From assembly GCA_903828535.1 (NCBI GenBank), contig CAIKMN010000031.1, positions 173,343 through 237,342 on the forward strand: a DNA stretch of 64,000 nucleotides, read 5' to 3'. Shown piece after piece: positions 48,301 through 58,417 of the stretch. The translations under genes were made by a program, and so were the position numbers. The DNA is from an uncultured Curvibacter sp. (lineage in GTDB: Bacteria; Pseudomonadota; Gammaproteobacteria; Burkholderiales; Burkholderiaceae_C). The notes beneath the pieces are model-generated. The model was not told the DNA's origin. It saw nothing but the letters and a program-made list of their open reading frames with translations, and ran no database searches. Position 1 is the stretch's first letter. The number at the start of each line of letters is the position of its first letter.

Positions 48301-48316
48301 CAAGGTATTGACCTTG
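48301..48316. promoter_or_regulatory. Perfect 6-4-6 palindrome in the porin/secreted-gene divergent region
   Basis: CAAGGT-ATTG-ACCTTG lies 40 bp before the next gene start (48356) and directly follows a TTGACA (48297-48302) that could be a -35 element. Operator candidate; regulator unknown. Confidence 0.4.
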
Positions 48317-48355
48317 GTGACAGGGCGTCCCACGCAACAAAGTTGAGCCAGCGTG

Positions 48356-48997
48356 ATGAAAGAAGGTGCTCAGTCTCCTCAAAGCATGAAGGACCTCCAC
48401 TTGAACGCCTATAAAACGCAAGCGCAAACGATGACGCGAACCATGACGCAAACCCTGAAGCTGACGCACTCACTGCTGGTGGGCCTGCTCGCATCGGCGC
48501 TGTGCTTGCCCAGTTGGGCCGGCAGTGCGAGTGTTTTTTCAGCGTCGGACTCGGCTTCGACCTCGGTGGGCAGTCTCTCGGAATCCTTGCAAGGCGCCAG
48601 CAACAGCGTCTCTAAAACCACCCGTTTGGTGCAAGGGGATTACCTGATTCAAGACATGCAAGTGGTGGTAAAAAAGGGGGCTGCCCTCCTTGACAACAAA
48701 ACCGATACCCATACCCATACCCATACCCATACCGATATCGACACCGATACCGACAGCAACCCACCACGGGGACTCCCGCAAGTGCGCTTGACTTTGAGGA
48801 CTTTGCAAGGCCCAGAAGAAAGCCTCGAGCTGACCCTGCCGCTGGCCACCGCCGAGCAAGCGGGGTTGGGGGTCGGGCAAACGTTGCAGGCAAAAAACCG
48901 CCCTTACGGCGTGGTTTTGTCCAACCCGATGCCCTTTTTCATTCTGCTCGACGACCGCACTGTGAACGACTTGAGCACCCGTGCCGTGGCGCTTTGA
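48356..48997 (+). CDS. Exported protein of a DUF2145-linked family with a His-Thr repeat
   Basis: 213 residues from ATG 48356; internal ATGs at 48386 and 48431 are alternatives because the signal peptide core (LLVGLLASALCLPSWAGSA) fits the later starts best. After the signal a Ser-rich stretch (SVFSASDSASTSVGSLSES) leads to GDYLIQDMQVVVKKG, then the repeat D-T-H-T-H-T-H-T-H-T-D..., then RPYGVVLSNPMPFFILLDD. I recognise this pattern of Ser-rich exported proteins next to DUF2145 genes, without a known function. The His/Asp repeat could bind metal; it is an insertion relative to the family. Confidence 0.75.
   Translation: MKEGAQSPQSMKDLHLNAYKTQAQTMTRTMTQTLKLTHSLLVGLLASALCLPSWAGSASVFSASDSASTSVGSLSESLQGASNSVSKTTRLVQGDYLIQDMQVVVKKGAALLDNKTDTHTHTHTHTDIDTDTDSNPPRGLPQVRLTLRTLQGPEESLELTLPLATAEQAGLGVGQTLQAKNRPYGVVLSNPMPFFILLDDRTVNDLSTRAVAL
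48704..48757 (+). repeat. Hexanucleotide tandem repeat in the coding region of the exported protein
   Basis: Nine hexamers: GATACC, four perfect CATACC (48710-48733), then GATATC, GACACC, GATACC, GACAGC. They encode alternating Asp/His and Thr. Slippage changes length by two residues and never the frame. Confidence 0.92.
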
Positions 48998-50063
48998 TCT
49001 GGGCTTTTCTTTGAATGCAGTTCGTGCCCCATTGAAAACACCCCGTTTTGGGCCGCACTGGTTTTTGGGGCTGCACTGGTTTTCAGTGGCTTGCGCTTTG
49101 ATGGTCAGCCTGATGGCCACCCTTCACCCCACCCCTGCGTTTGCTTTTTCTGGCTTATCTGAGTTTTGCGACGCCCCGCGGACCCTGAGTGCCACCCAAA
49201 ACGACCGCTTGCTGGGCTTTGCAGCGCTCATCAGGCAAGCGTTGGCCACTCAAGACCCAGGACCGCTTCAAAATCAACAGCCAGCGGCGGCCCTGATTTC
49301 ACGCTCCGGTTTGGACCTGACTTGGCTTGGGCAGCGTTATTCGCATGCCGGCTGGGCCACCGCCTTGAGCGACCCGTCGGGGGCTTCCTACACAGCCGTC
49401 GAGTCGGTCGGCTGGGAGGTTCGACAGCTCTATTACGATTGTCAAGACCACCGACCCCGCCTTTTTGACCAAGGGTTGAGTGCCTTTGTCAAAGGCACCC
49501 ACAACCCCGATCTGGGTTTTGTTTCTTTGGTCTGGCTGCCCCCCGAAGCCAGTTCCGTCCTGGCCAAGCACGTTGTCAACAAGGCGCTTTCTTTGGTTTT
49601 GCTGGGCGACACCTACAGCGCCAACGCATATCCCTTCAGTGAACGCTATCAAAATTGCAATCAATGGGCATTGGAAATACTCGCCGCGGCGCTGGCGAAT
49701 GAAGAAAAGCCCCTTGAAGATCAAGCAAGTCGTCGGTCTCAAGCCCAGGCTTGGCTAGCAGCCCACGGTTACCAACCCAGCACCGTGCGGCTGCATTTTC
49801 CGCCGCTGGTTTGGCTGAGCAACGCGTCGCCCTGGCTCCACAGCGATGACCATCCGCCAAGCGATTTGGCGCTCTCACAGTTCAGCGTCAGCCTGCCGGA
49901 ATCGCTCGAAGCGTTTGTGCACGCGCAATGGCCGTCTGCGCAACGGATGGAGCTTTGCCACAAAGGCGACCTCGCGGTCATCCACCGCGGCTGGTCGTCT
50001 TTGTCAGCAGACTGTCAGGCTGGCGCCAACGATGCTGTTTTGTCTCTCAGCCAGGCCTTTTGA
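48981..50063 (+). CDS. DUF2145 family exported protein
   Basis: 360 residues from GTG 48981, overlapping the preceding gene by 17 bp. Residues about 37-55 are a signal peptide (CALMVSLMATLHPTPAFA). The DUF2145 fold is recognised by LGQRYSHAGWA, WEVRQLYYDCQ, LFDQGLSAFV, PFSERYQNCNQWALEILA and WLAAHGYQPSTVRL. The conserved His and the NCNQW element recall papain-like/NlpC-type active sites but no catalysis has been shown. A later ATG at 49101 would lack the signal n-region. It is translationally coupled to the preceding exported protein. Confidence 0.82.
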   Translation: MPWRFDLGFSLNAVRAPLKTPRFGPHWFLGLHWFSVACALMVSLMATLHPTPAFAFSGLSEFCDAPRTLSATQNDRLLGFAALIRQALATQDPGPLQNQQPAAALISRSGLDLTWLGQRYSHAGWATALSDPSGASYTAVESVGWEVRQLYYDCQDHRPRLFDQGLSAFVKGTHNPDLGFVSLVWLPPEASSVLAKHVVNKALSLVLLGDTYSANAYPFSERYQNCNQWALEILAAALANEEKPLEDQASRRSQAQAWLAAHGYQPSTVRLHFPPLVWLSNASPWLHSDDHPPSDLALSQFSVSLPESLEAFVHAQWPSAQRMELCHKGDLAVIHRGWSSLSADCQAGANDAVLSLSQAF

Positions 50064-50176
50064 AGCTTGACACCGCTGGCCTTTACCGACAAGATGCGCG
50101 GTCTTGGCCCAACTCGCCCAGTCAACTCGTCCAACACAGACCCTCCTGCCCCAACTTCTCCTTCACCACTTCCTCC

Positions 50177-51187
50177 ATGCGTCACTTTGCTCTTAAAGCG
50201 CTGAGCGCGCTCGGTATCACTTTGCTTGGTTTTCCGTTTCTTTTTGCCAACGGGGTGCAGGCACAAAGTGCGCCCGCCCATTGGGCCTTTGCGACAAATG
50301 AAGGCGACGGCACCGTTTCGGTCATAGACACCGACACCGACACGGTTGTCAAAACCATCAAAGTCGGCGGCAAACCCCGGGGTCTTGCACTTTGTAAAGG
50401 CAGCGACCGTTTGTTTGTGACCGAGCAAAACAAGGCCGAACTCTGGGTCATTAACCCCCAAAAACCGGACGACAAAGTCATCGAGCACCGCGTGGCCATT
50501 GGAGAATCACCCGAGGCCGTTTATTGCTCACCCGATGGCCGTTGGTTGGGCGTGGCCAATGAAGGCAGCAACAGCATCAGCTTCATTGACACTCAAAAAC
50601 TGTTGGCCGGTCCTGTTAAAGGCCAAGTTGCCTATTCCATTGTCTCCAAGGGCAAAAATCCTGAACACGGTGTCTTCAGCCCCGATGGTCAGCACATGCT
50701 GGTCTCGGCCGAAGAAGCCGACCAAGTGGATTGGCTGGACCTGAACACCCGCAGCCAAGTCGGCGCCATTCAAGTGGGCGAGCGACCACGCGGCATCGCC
50801 TTCAGCACCGACGGCAAAACGGCCTATGTGGCGGTTGAAAGCGCCAGCCGATTGGTGGCCATCGACACCGCCTCCCAAAAAGTCATCGCCTCACAAAGCG
50901 TGGGCAAACGAACGGCCGGGGTTTTAATGTCGCCCGATGGCAAATTTGTATACGCCAGCAATGGCGGGGATGCCTCAGTCAGCGTGATCGACACCGCCAA
51001 TTTCAGCGTGGTCGCCACCGTCCCCGTGGGCCAGCGACCTTGGAACATGACCTTCAGCGCCGATGGCAAAAAACTCTACGTGGCCGCTGGCCGCAGCGCT
51101 GGCGTCAGCGTGATTGACCTCCAAACCCGCACGCTCCTTAAACAAATCCCCACCGGCAAATTGACCTGGGGCGTGGTTTCCCAATGA
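50177..51187 (+). CDS. Exported YVTN-family beta-propeller protein
   Basis: 336 residues with a signal peptide (cleavage at GVQA-QS, residue 30). Seven repeats of about 40 residues follow, with motifs such as GTVSVIDTDTDTVVKTIKVGGKPRGLAL, VGERPRGIAFSTDGKTAYVAVE, and VSVIDTANFSVVATVPVGQRPWNMTFSADGKKLYVA. YVTN proteins are seven-bladed propellers in the periplasm or on the surface; the ligand is unknown. It follows DUF2145 by 113 bp and precedes a chemoreceptor by 20 bp. Confidence 0.88.
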   Translation: MRHFALKALSALGITLLGFPFLFANGVQAQSAPAHWAFATNEGDGTVSVIDTDTDTVVKTIKVGGKPRGLALCKGSDRLFVTEQNKAELWVINPQKPDDKVIEHRVAIGESPEAVYCSPDGRWLGVANEGSNSISFIDTQKLLAGPVKGQVAYSIVSKGKNPEHGVFSPDGQHMLVSAEEADQVDWLDLNTRSQVGAIQVGERPRGIAFSTDGKTAYVAVESASRLVAIDTASQKVIASQSVGKRTAGVLMSPDGKFVYASNGGDASVSVIDTANFSVVATVPVGQRPWNMTFSADGKKLYVAAGRSAGVSVIDLQTRTLLKQIPTGKLTWGVVSQ

Positions 51188-51207
51188 ACAACAACCTATA
51201 AAAGAGC

Positions 51208-52821
51208 ATGGGCGTTTTTCTTATTTTGATGGTCGTGGCGGCCGTCCTGGCCACTTTATTGGCCGTTGGCTTGGCGCGTTCACGTCAGCAGTTGTTGGCC
51301 CAACAAGCCAAATGGCGAAGTGATTTAAACCAACTTCAGCACCAAAACGAGGCCTTGTCGGAGTCCGTCGAAGCCGCCCAAAGCGCTTTGAATGAAAAAC
51401 AGCAAAGCCTGCAGCAATTGCAAGCCGAATTAGGCCAATTGAATGCGGGCAAATCCAAGTTGATGAGCAACGTCAACGACATGACCAGCGTGGTCGAAAA
51501 GAACTCCATCACCTTGGCCGAGGTCTCTTGGCAAGCCAAAGCCATCAACAAAGAAATGGCGGAGCTTGCTTCCAAAGGCATGCAAATGGCGGCCGCCTCC
51601 AAGTCTTTGTCTGACAACGCCGCCCAAGTGAGCGCCAACGCCAGCAATGTGTCGCAACAAGCCCAACGCGCGCAAGCCGATTCGACCGACGGCCAGCAAC
51701 AATTGAATAACACCATCACCGGCATGCGTCAGATGAGTAAGCGCACCGAAGCGGTGTCGCACTCCATGGAAAAGTTGCAAAGCAGTTCCAGCCAAATTGG
51801 CAGCGTGGTGAAGTTGATTCGCGAAATTGCCGAAAAAATCAACCTGCTCTCGCTCAATGCCGCCATCGAAGCCGCCCGCGCAGGCGAACATGGACGCGGC
51901 TTTGCCGTGGTCGCCGATGAGGTGCGCAGCTTGGCCGAAAAAACCCATCAGGCCACCCAAGAAATCGACGCGAGCGTGGGCGGCATTGGCCAAGAAACCC
52001 GCCAAGCCGTGGTCAGCATCCAAGCCCTGTTGCACGACGTGCAGCAAAATGTGACTCAAATTGAGCAAGTCGGCCAACGTCTGAATGGCATTTTGAACTT
52101 TTCCAGTGTGCTGTCCGAACAAATGGGCGGCATCGTGCACGCGTCCGAAACTTCCAGCCAAGCGGTCGGCAAAATTTCGGATTACTTGGGCGAAATCAAA
52201 GACGAGCTGGCCATTTTTGGCGAAGGGCTGGATTCCCAAGAGCGTCAAATTAAGGGCCTGACCGAACTCAGCGAAGGCTTCTTTGACAAAGTCATCGACC
52301 TCGAATTGGACTCCTCACACCGCCGCATGTTCCGCATCGCTCGGGGCGCTGCCGATGCGATTCAAGCCACTTTTGAACAGGCCGTGAGCAAAGGCGATTT
52401 GACTTTGGCAGATTTGCTGAGCCAAGACTACCAGCCCATCCCCAACACCAACCCCCCGCAATTCCGCAGTCGCTTTGACGCCTTCACCGACCGCGTTTTG
52501 CCCGCCATCCAAGAGCCCCTGCTGCAAGCGCATCCCAGCTTGGTGTTTGCGATTTCGACCAACCTCAACGGCTATGTGCCGACCCACAACACCAAGTTTG
52601 CCAAGCCCCAAACCGGCAACTACGCGGTCGACTTGGTCAACAGCCGCAGCAAGCGCATCTTCAATGACCCCACGGGCAGCCGCTGCGGTTCACACACCAA
52701 AAAGATGCTGCTACAGACCTACAAACGCGATACGGGTGAAATCATGCACGACCTGTCGGTGCCGATTTACATCCAGGGCAAGCACTGGGGCGGCTTCCGA
52801 ATGGGCTACAAAGCCGATTAA
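51208..52821 (+). CDS. Methyl-accepting chemotaxis protein with C-terminal sensor-like domain
   Basis: 537 residues. One N-terminal transmembrane helix (3-23) and a Gln-rich coiled coil (30-90), no HAMP or periplasmic domain, then the MCP signalling domain with the conserved hairpin [38 protein letters not shown] (near 210-246). Residues 365-537 are a separate globular domain ([47 protein letters not shown]) with Cache-like flavour. The signal therefore probably arises in the cytoplasm. No C-terminal CheR-binding pentapeptide is visible. Confidence 0.93.
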   Translation: MGVFLILMVVAAVLATLLAVGLARSRQQLLAQQAKWRSDLNQLQHQNEALSESVEAAQSALNEKQQSLQQLQAELGQLNAGKSKLMSNVNDMTSVVEKNSITLAEVSWQAKAINKEMAELASKGMQMAAASKSLSDNAAQVSANASNVSQQAQRAQADSTDGQQQLNNTITGMRQMSKRTEAVSHSMEKLQSSSSQIGSVVKLIREIAEKINLLSLNAAIEAARAGEHGRGFAVVADEVRSLAEKTHQATQEIDASVGGIGQETRQAVVSIQALLHDVQQNVTQIEQVGQRLNGILNFSSVLSEQMGGIVHASETSSQAVGKISDYLGEIKDELAIFGEGLDSQERQIKGLTELSEGFFDKVIDLELDSSHRRMFRIARGAADAIQATFEQAVSKGDLTLADLLSQDYQPIPNTNPPQFRSRFDAFTDRVLPAIQEPLLQAHPSLVFAISTNLNGYVPTHNTKFAKPQTGNYAVDLVNSRSKRIFNDPTGSRCGSHTKKMLLQTYKRDTGEIMHDLSVPIYIQGKHWGGFRMGYKAD

Positions 52822-52872
52822 TGAATCGACTTGTTACCTGACTAAAATACTTTTCATTCAGGAGAATGATTC

Positions 52873-53961
52873 ATGATTTTGGTCACTGGCGGCGCGGGTT
52901 TCATTGGCGCCAACTTTGTGCTGGACTGGCTCTCAGCCGCCAACCCCCTGCAAAACGAGCGCGTCGTCAACCTGGCCAAACTCACCTACGCCGGTAACCT
53001 CGAAAACCTCAACCCGCTGCAAGGCGACGCCCGCCACACTTTTGTGCAAGGCGATATCGGCGACTTTGAACTCATTGCCCAACTGCTGGCCCAGCACCAG
53101 CCCCGCGCCATCGTCAACTTTGCCGCCGAGTCGCATGTGGACCGCTCTATTCACGGGCCCGAAGACTTTATTCAAACCAATGTGGTCGGCACCTTGCGTT
53201 TGCTGGAAGCCACGCGGGCGTATTGGTCGGCCTTGCCCGAGCCGCAAAAATCGGCCTTTCGCTTTTTGCACGTCTCGACCGACGAGGTCTACGGCAGCCT
53301 CGCGCCAACGGACCCCGCCTTCAGTGAAACGCACCGCTACGAGCCGAACAGCCCCTACAGCGCCAGCAAAGCCGCCAGCGACCACTTGGTGCGCGCTTGG
53401 CACCACACTTACGGTCTGCCGGTGCTGACCACCAACTGCTCGAACAACTACGGGCCGCTGCACTTTCCTGAGAAACTCATCCCGCTGATGATCGTCAACG
53501 CCTTGGCGGGCAAGCCCCTGCCGATTTATGGCGACGGTCTGCAAATCCGCGATTGGCTTTACGTGAAGGACCACTGCAGCGCGATTCGACGCGTGCTGGA
53601 AGCCGGTCGTTTGGGTGAGACCTACAACGTCGGCGGTTGGAATGAAAAGCCCAACATCGAGATTGTTCACACCGTTTGCGAACTGCTCGACGGCCTGCGC
53701 CCCAAAGCCGACGGCAGCAGCTACAAAACCCAGATCACCACGGTCAAAGACCGCCCCGGCCACGACCGCCGCTACGCGATTGACGCGCGCAAACTGGAAA
53801 GCGAACTCGGCTGGAAGCCGGCCGAAACCTTTGAGACGGGCATCCGCAAAACCGTGCAGTGGTATTTGGAAAACCCCGAGTGGGTGGCTCACGTGCAAAG
53901 CGGGGCTTACCGCGAATGGGTCAGCAAGCAATACACCGCTGGATCCACGGCTGTCACATGA
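52873..53961 (+). CDS. rfbB: dTDP-glucose 4,6-dehydratase
   Basis: Second step of dTDP-L-rhamnose synthesis. 362 residues; NAD motif [11 protein letters not shown] (6-16), [19 protein letters not shown] (Thr-Asp-Glu catalytic triad), YSASKAASD (Tyr, Lys). SD CAGGAG precedes the ATG by 9 bp. First gene of rfbBDAC; its stop overlaps the rfbD start. Confidence 0.97.
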   Translation: MILVTGGAGFIGANFVLDWLSAANPLQNERVVNLAKLTYAGNLENLNPLQGDARHTFVQGDIGDFELIAQLLAQHQPRAIVNFAAESHVDRSIHGPEDFIQTNVVGTLRLLEATRAYWSALPEPQKSAFRFLHVSTDEVYGSLAPTDPAFSETHRYEPNSPYSASKAASDHLVRAWHHTYGLPVLTTNCSNNYGPLHFPEKLIPLMIVNALAGKPLPIYGDGLQIRDWLYVKDHCSAIRRVLEAGRLGETYNVGGWNEKPNIEIVHTVCELLDGLRPKADGSSYKTQITTVKDRPGHDRRYAIDARKLESELGWKPAETFETGIRKTVQWYLENPEWVAHVQSGAYREWVSKQYTAGSTAVT

Positions 53962-54914
53962 AAATCCTGCTCCTGGGCAAAAACGGGCAAGTCGGCTGGG
54001 AGTTGCAACGTGCGTTAAGCGTGTTGGGCGAAGTGACGGCGCTGGACCGGCACTCGGGCACAGAACCCCAAGGCCATTGTGGCGACCTGAATGACCTGGC
54101 TGGTTTGGCCCGCACGGTACAAGCCCTGCGGCCTGACGTCATCGTCAACGCCGCCGCCCACACCGCGGTCGACAAAGCCGAGTCGGAGCCTCATTTAGCG
54201 CGGCGGCTCAATGCCCAAGCGCCCACTGTGTTGGCCCAAGAAGCCGCCCAACTCGGGGCCTTGCTGGTGCACTACTCCACCGACTACGTGTTCAACGGCA
54301 GCGGTGACACGCCCTGGCTGGAAACCGACGCCACCAGCCCCTTGAGTGTTTACGGCCAAACCAAACGGGAGGGCGAACAAGGCATTGCCGCCTCGGGCGC
54401 GCCCCACCTGATATTTCGGACCAGCTGGGTTTATGCCGCTCGCGGGGGCAACTTTGCCAAAACCATGTTGCGCTTGGCCTCTGAGCGCGAGGCCTTGTCC
54501 GTCATCAGCGACCAAATTGGCGCGCCCACTGGCGCCGAGCTGTTGGCCGACGCCACGGCGCAGGCGATTCGGGTTTTCAAGGGCAGAGGGCCCGATTCGT
54601 CAGGTGACTTATCTGGCCTCTACCACCTCAGCGCCAGCGGCAGCACCTCGTGGCATGGCTATGCTCAATTTGTGATTGAGCGCGCCAGAGCCAAGCAAGC
54701 TCAGGGCAGCACCCCAAACCAAGTGGGCCAAGCGGGCCAAACAATCAAGGTCGCGCCAGACGCCGTTCAGGCCATTCCCACCAGCGCCTACCCAACACCA
54801 GCGCAGCGCCCTTTGAATTCACGCCTCAACACGCAAAAGTTTCAAACCACCTTTGGCCTGACCTTGCCGCACTGGCAGCAAGGGGTGGCGCGCATGCTGG
54901 ACGAAATTCTTTAA
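53958..54914 (+). CDS. rfbD: dTDP-4-dehydrorhamnose reductase
   Basis: 318 residues from ATG 53958 (ATGA overlap with rfbB). Rossmann motif [38 protein letters not shown] and YGQTKREGE (Tyr-x-x-x-Lys) are intact. The final step to dTDP-L-rhamnose. An inserted Gln/Ala-rich segment ([19 protein letters not shown]) near 255 lengthens it by about 15 residues. Confidence 0.95.
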   Translation: MKILLLGKNGQVGWELQRALSVLGEVTALDRHSGTEPQGHCGDLNDLAGLARTVQALRPDVIVNAAAHTAVDKAESEPHLARRLNAQAPTVLAQEAAQLGALLVHYSTDYVFNGSGDTPWLETDATSPLSVYGQTKREGEQGIAASGAPHLIFRTSWVYAARGGNFAKTMLRLASEREALSVISDQIGAPTGAELLADATAQAIRVFKGRGPDSSGDLSGLYHLSASGSTSWHGYAQFVIERARAKQAQGSTPNQVGQAGQTIKVAPDAVQAIPTSAYPTPAQRPLNSRLNTQKFQTTFGLTLPHWQQGVARMLDEIL

Positions 54915-54945
54915 ACCTTTTTTACTTTCCCCTCTTCCCTTTTAT

Positions 54946-55827
54946 ATGACCCAACGCAAAGGCCTCATCCTCGCTGGCGGCTCCGGCACACGGTTGCACC
55001 CCGCCACGCTGGCCATCAGCAAACAGCTCTTGCCGGTCTACGACAAGCCGATGATTTATTACCCCCTCAGCACCTTGATGCTGGCGGGCATTCGGGAGGT
55101 GCTGATCATCAGCACGCCCCAAGACACCCCGCGCTTTCAGCAATTGCTGGGCGACGGCAGCCAGTGGGGCATGGACCTGCAATACGCCGTGCAGCCCAGC
55201 CCAGATGGCTTGGCGCAAGCCTTCTTGATTGGCGAATCGTTCCTCGGCAACTCGCCCAGCGCCTTGGTCTTGGGCGACAACATTTTTTACGGCCACGACT
55301 TTGTGCCCCTGCTGCAAGCCGCCGACCAAAAAACCCAAGGCGCGACGGTCTTTGCCTACCACGTCACCGACCCCGAGCGCTACGGCGTGGTGGCGTTTGA
55401 CAAAACCGGCCAAGCCTCCAGCATTGAAGAAAAGCCAACGCATCCCAAGAGCAACTTTGCCGTCACGGGTTTGTATTTTTACGACCAACAGGTGGTGGAC
55501 ATTGCCAAGTCAATTCAACCCAGCGCGCGGGGCGAGCTGGAAATCACCACCGTCAACGAAACCTACCTGAAAGCAGGCAGCCTGAGCGTGCAGATGATGC
55601 AACGTGGCTTTGCTTGGCTGGACACCGGCACCCACGACAGCCTGCTCGACGCGAGCCAGTTCATCGCCACCTTGGAGCGCCGACAGGGCTTGAAAGTGGC
55701 TTGTCCTGAAGAAATCGCCTGGCGCAATGGCTTTATCGACAACGCCCAAGTTGAAAAACTCGCCCAACCCTTGCTCAAAAACGGCTACGGCCAGTATTTG
55801 ATGAAACTCCTCAAAGAACTAGCCTAA
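54946..55827 (+). CDS. rfbA: Glucose-1-phosphate thymidylyltransferase
   Basis: First step: dTTP + Glc-1-P to dTDP-glucose. 293 residues; nucleotidyl motif [15 protein letters not shown] (7-21), [37 protein letters not shown], and [19 protein letters not shown]. 31 bp after rfbD. Confidence 0.97.
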   Translation: MTQRKGLILAGGSGTRLHPATLAISKQLLPVYDKPMIYYPLSTLMLAGIREVLIISTPQDTPRFQQLLGDGSQWGMDLQYAVQPSPDGLAQAFLIGESFLGNSPSALVLGDNIFYGHDFVPLLQAADQKTQGATVFAYHVTDPERYGVVAFDKTGQASSIEEKPTHPKSNFAVTGLYFYDQQVVDIAKSIQPSARGELEITTVNETYLKAGSLSVQMMQRGFAWLDTGTHDSLLDASQFIATLERRQGLKVACPEEIAWRNGFIDNAQVEKLAQPLLKNGYGQYLMKLLKELA

Positions 55828-55848
55828 AAACAAAGGCCCAGACCCAAC

Positions 55849-56391
55849 ATGAAAGCCATTGAAACCGCCCTGCCCGGCGTCCTGATTCTCGAGCCCCAGG
55901 TTTTTGGCGATGCGCGGGGTTTCTTTTATGAGAGTTTCAACCAAAAGGCCTTCGAAGCTGCCACCGGCGTGCAGGCAACCTTTGTTCAAGACAACCACAG
56001 CCGCTCGGGTTACGGGGTGCTGCGCGGTTTGCACTTCCAAACCCAGCACCCCCAGGGCAAGCTGGTGCGCGTGGTGAGGGGCACCGTGTTTGACGTGGCG
56101 GTCGACATCCGCCCGGGCTCCGCCCATTTTGGGCAATGGGTGGGCGTGGAACTCGGTGAAGACAATCACCGCCAACTTTGGATTCCGCCCGGTTTTGCCC
56201 ACGGCTTTGTGGTCACCAGCGAATCTGCCGACTTTTTGTACAAAACCACCGACTATTACGCCCCGCAGTTCGAGGGCTGCATTGCCTGGAACGACCCTGG
56301 CATTGGGATTCAATGGCCGGAATTGGGAGAAGCCCCAAAATTATCGGCAAAAGACCAACTGGGGAAAGCACTGCTTGACGTTTTAAAGTAA
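55849..56391 (+). CDS. rfbC: dTDP-4-dehydrorhamnose 3,5-epimerase
   Basis: 180-residue cupin. Catalytic His in GVLRGLHFQTQHPQGKLVRV (His64) and the Tyr-containing YKTTDYYAPQFEGCIAWNDP are present. It lies 21 bp after rfbA and completes the rhamnose set. The sugar is presumably used for O-antigen or exopolysaccharide whose genes are not in the window. Confidence 0.97.
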   Translation: MKAIETALPGVLILEPQVFGDARGFFYESFNQKAFEAATGVQATFVQDNHSRSGYGVLRGLHFQTQHPQGKLVRVVRGTVFDVAVDIRPGSAHFGQWVGVELGEDNHRQLWIPPGFAHGFVVTSESADFLYKTTDYYAPQFEGCIAWNDPGIGIQWPELGEAPKLSAKDQLGKALLDVLK

Positions 56392-56530
56392 AGTTGGGTG
56401 TGCTTACAAAAAGACACAATAACCTTCGTGCTTGGCTGCTTTTAGCAGTTTGGATGGCCTACAGCGCCGCTTGGCTGCTCTGGAACGCCTGGCACGACCC
56501 CCAATTTCTAGCCAGCCTCTGCCATTTGTC

Positions 56531-58375
56531 ATGACCACTTCTTCTACACGCTCCAGCGATTCCATCGAAGACATCTTGCGCCCCCAACGCCAGCAAGCCG
56601 ATGTGCTGATGCTCTACACCACGGCTTTCTTGGCCGTCATCACCTTGGTGGTGGGCGCCGTTCTGGACAACGTCAGCTTGGCCTTGCTGGTCGGCCTGCC
56701 CGCCTTGGCGGTGCCGGTGCTGATTTACCGCGGCGCCCCTGGCAGCTTGGTTTCTCGCCTGGCCGTGGCCTGTGCTTTCATGGTCTTTGCGGCCCTGCAA
56801 ATTCAACTCGGTCACGGCATGGTGGAAACCCACTTTGGCATTTTTGCCCTGCTGGCCTTCTTGCTTTATTACCGCGACTGGCGTCCATTGGTCATGGCCG
56901 CTGCGGTGATTGCCGTTCACCACGTGGCATTTGGCGGATTGCAAATGTTGGGCGTTCAAGGCCCGGTGGTTTTGAGCGGCACCGTCAACCCTTGGATCAT
57001 TGTGCTGCACGCGGCCTATGTGGTGTTTGAAACCGCCGTGCTGGTGTTCATGGCTGTCACGCTGCGGCGCGAAGCCATTGAATCGGCCTTGGTGGCCAAA
57101 GTGGCTGAAGAAATTGGCGAAGGCCATTTCACCACCCAAGCCAGCGCGCTGACCCGCGACGCCACACCGCTGCTGCGCAAAGTGATGCAGATGCAAAAGT
57201 CGCTCGACTCGACGCTGCGCGACATCGGATCGGTGATGCAAGGCGTTGCCGAAGGCCGATTGAATGGTCGTGTCACCGTGGAAGCCAAGGGCGATTTGGA
57301 CGCCCTCAAATCCAGCGTGAACAGCAGCATCGAAGCCCAGCAAAAGGTTTTCCAAGACATCACCCAAGTCATGGACGGCGTGGCCCAAGGCCATTTGTCG
57401 GCACGCATCACCGCCCAAGCCAAGGGCGATTTGGCCAGACTCAAAGACAACATCAACCAAAGCATTGACTCACAACAAAAGGTTTTCAATGACATCACCT
57501 CGGTGATGAAGGGCGTGGCCCAAAACAACCTGACCCGCCGCGTGACCGCCGAAGCCAAGGGCGATTTGGCTGAACTGAAGGCCGACATCAACACCTCCCT
57601 AGATGCCTTGCGCAATGCCATGCAAGTCATCAACAACAACGCCCGCCAAGTGGCCACAGCGTCTACTGAAACCAGCCAAGCCATTGGACAAATTTCAGAC
57701 GGCGCACACAACCAAACCCACGCCATCAGCCAAGTGGCGACCGCCGTGCGCCAAACCGTTTCCTCGGTGGCCGATGTGTCCCGCAACACCGAAGTCGCCA
57801 GCCAAAAATCACGCGAATCCTTCGGTCTGGTGCGCTCCAGCATGCAGAAAATGGAAAGCATGGTGCAGGTGGTCAACAACATCGCGGCCAACTCAGAAAA
57901 GATCAACAAGATCACCGATGTGATCGAAAAAATTGCCAACAAGACCAACCTCTTGAGCTTGAACGCCGCCATCGAAGCGGCCCGCGCTGGCGAGCACGGC
58001 AAGGGCTTTGCGGTGGTGGCCGATGAGGTTGGTAAATTGGCCGTCAACAGCGCCGAGAGCTCGCAAGAAATTGCCGTCTTGGTCAAGCAAGCGGTGGAAG
58101 AAGCGAATCTGGCTGTCGCCGCGGTGATGGCGGTGAACAAAGACATGTCCAACATCGAGTTGGGCAGCCAAGAGACCGACACCATGCTGCAGCGCATTGC
58201 CGCCGCTTTGGAGCAACAAAGTGCCGCCGTTGAAGAAATCAACGCCAACTTAAGCAACGTTGATCAAATTGCCCAAAGCAACGCAGCGGCCTCGGAACAA
58301 ATCACCGCGACGGTGATTGAGCTGTCAAGAATTGCAGACGCGACCCGCCGGGAAGTTCAGCAATTCCAAACTTAA
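56531..58375 (+). CDS. Methyl-accepting chemotaxis protein with multi-helix membrane input and three HAMP-like units
   Basis: 614 residues from ATG 56531. About six transmembrane helices occupy 25-175 with almost no periplasmic domain. Three homologous units of about 45 residues follow (near 206-340), each reading DI..VM.GVA...L..R.T..AKGDL..LK..IN, i.e. a HAMP array. The signalling domain ends the protein, with hairpin [34 protein letters not shown]. The input is probably sensed within the membrane. It stands alone after rfbC. Confidence 0.94.
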   Translation: MTTSSTRSSDSIEDILRPQRQQADVLMLYTTAFLAVITLVVGAVLDNVSLALLVGLPALAVPVLIYRGAPGSLVSRLAVACAFMVFAALQIQLGHGMVETHFGIFALLAFLLYYRDWRPLVMAAAVIAVHHVAFGGLQMLGVQGPVVLSGTVNPWIIVLHAAYVVFETAVLVFMAVTLRREAIESALVAKVAEEIGEGHFTTQASALTRDATPLLRKVMQMQKSLDSTLRDIGSVMQGVAEGRLNGRVTVEAKGDLDALKSSVNSSIEAQQKVFQDITQVMDGVAQGHLSARITAQAKGDLARLKDNINQSIDSQQKVFNDITSVMKGVAQNNLTRRVTAEAKGDLAELKADINTSLDALRNAMQVINNNARQVATASTETSQAIGQISDGAHNQTHAISQVATAVRQTVSSVADVSRNTEVASQKSRESFGLVRSSMQKMESMVQVVNNIAANSEKINKITDVIEKIANKTNLLSLNAAIEAARAGEHGKGFAVVADEVGKLAVNSAESSQEIAVLVKQAVEEANLAVAAVMAVNKDMSNIELGSQETDTMLQRIAAALEQQSAAVEEINANLSNVDQIAQSNAAASEQITATVIELSRIADATRREVQQFQT

Positions 58376-58389
58376 TCGGTTTTCTCAGC

Positions 58390-58413
58390 GCCCACCCATC
58401 ACCTCGGGTGGGC
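58390..58413. terminator. Hairpin between convergent chemoreceptor and secreted-protein genes
   Basis: GCCCACCC (58390-58397) and GGGTGGGC (58406-58413) form a perfect 8-bp GC-rich stem with an 8-base loop, 15 bp after the chemoreceptor stop and 5 bp before the convergent gene's stop. No T tract. Confidence 0.75.
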
Positions 58414-58417
58414 CCAT

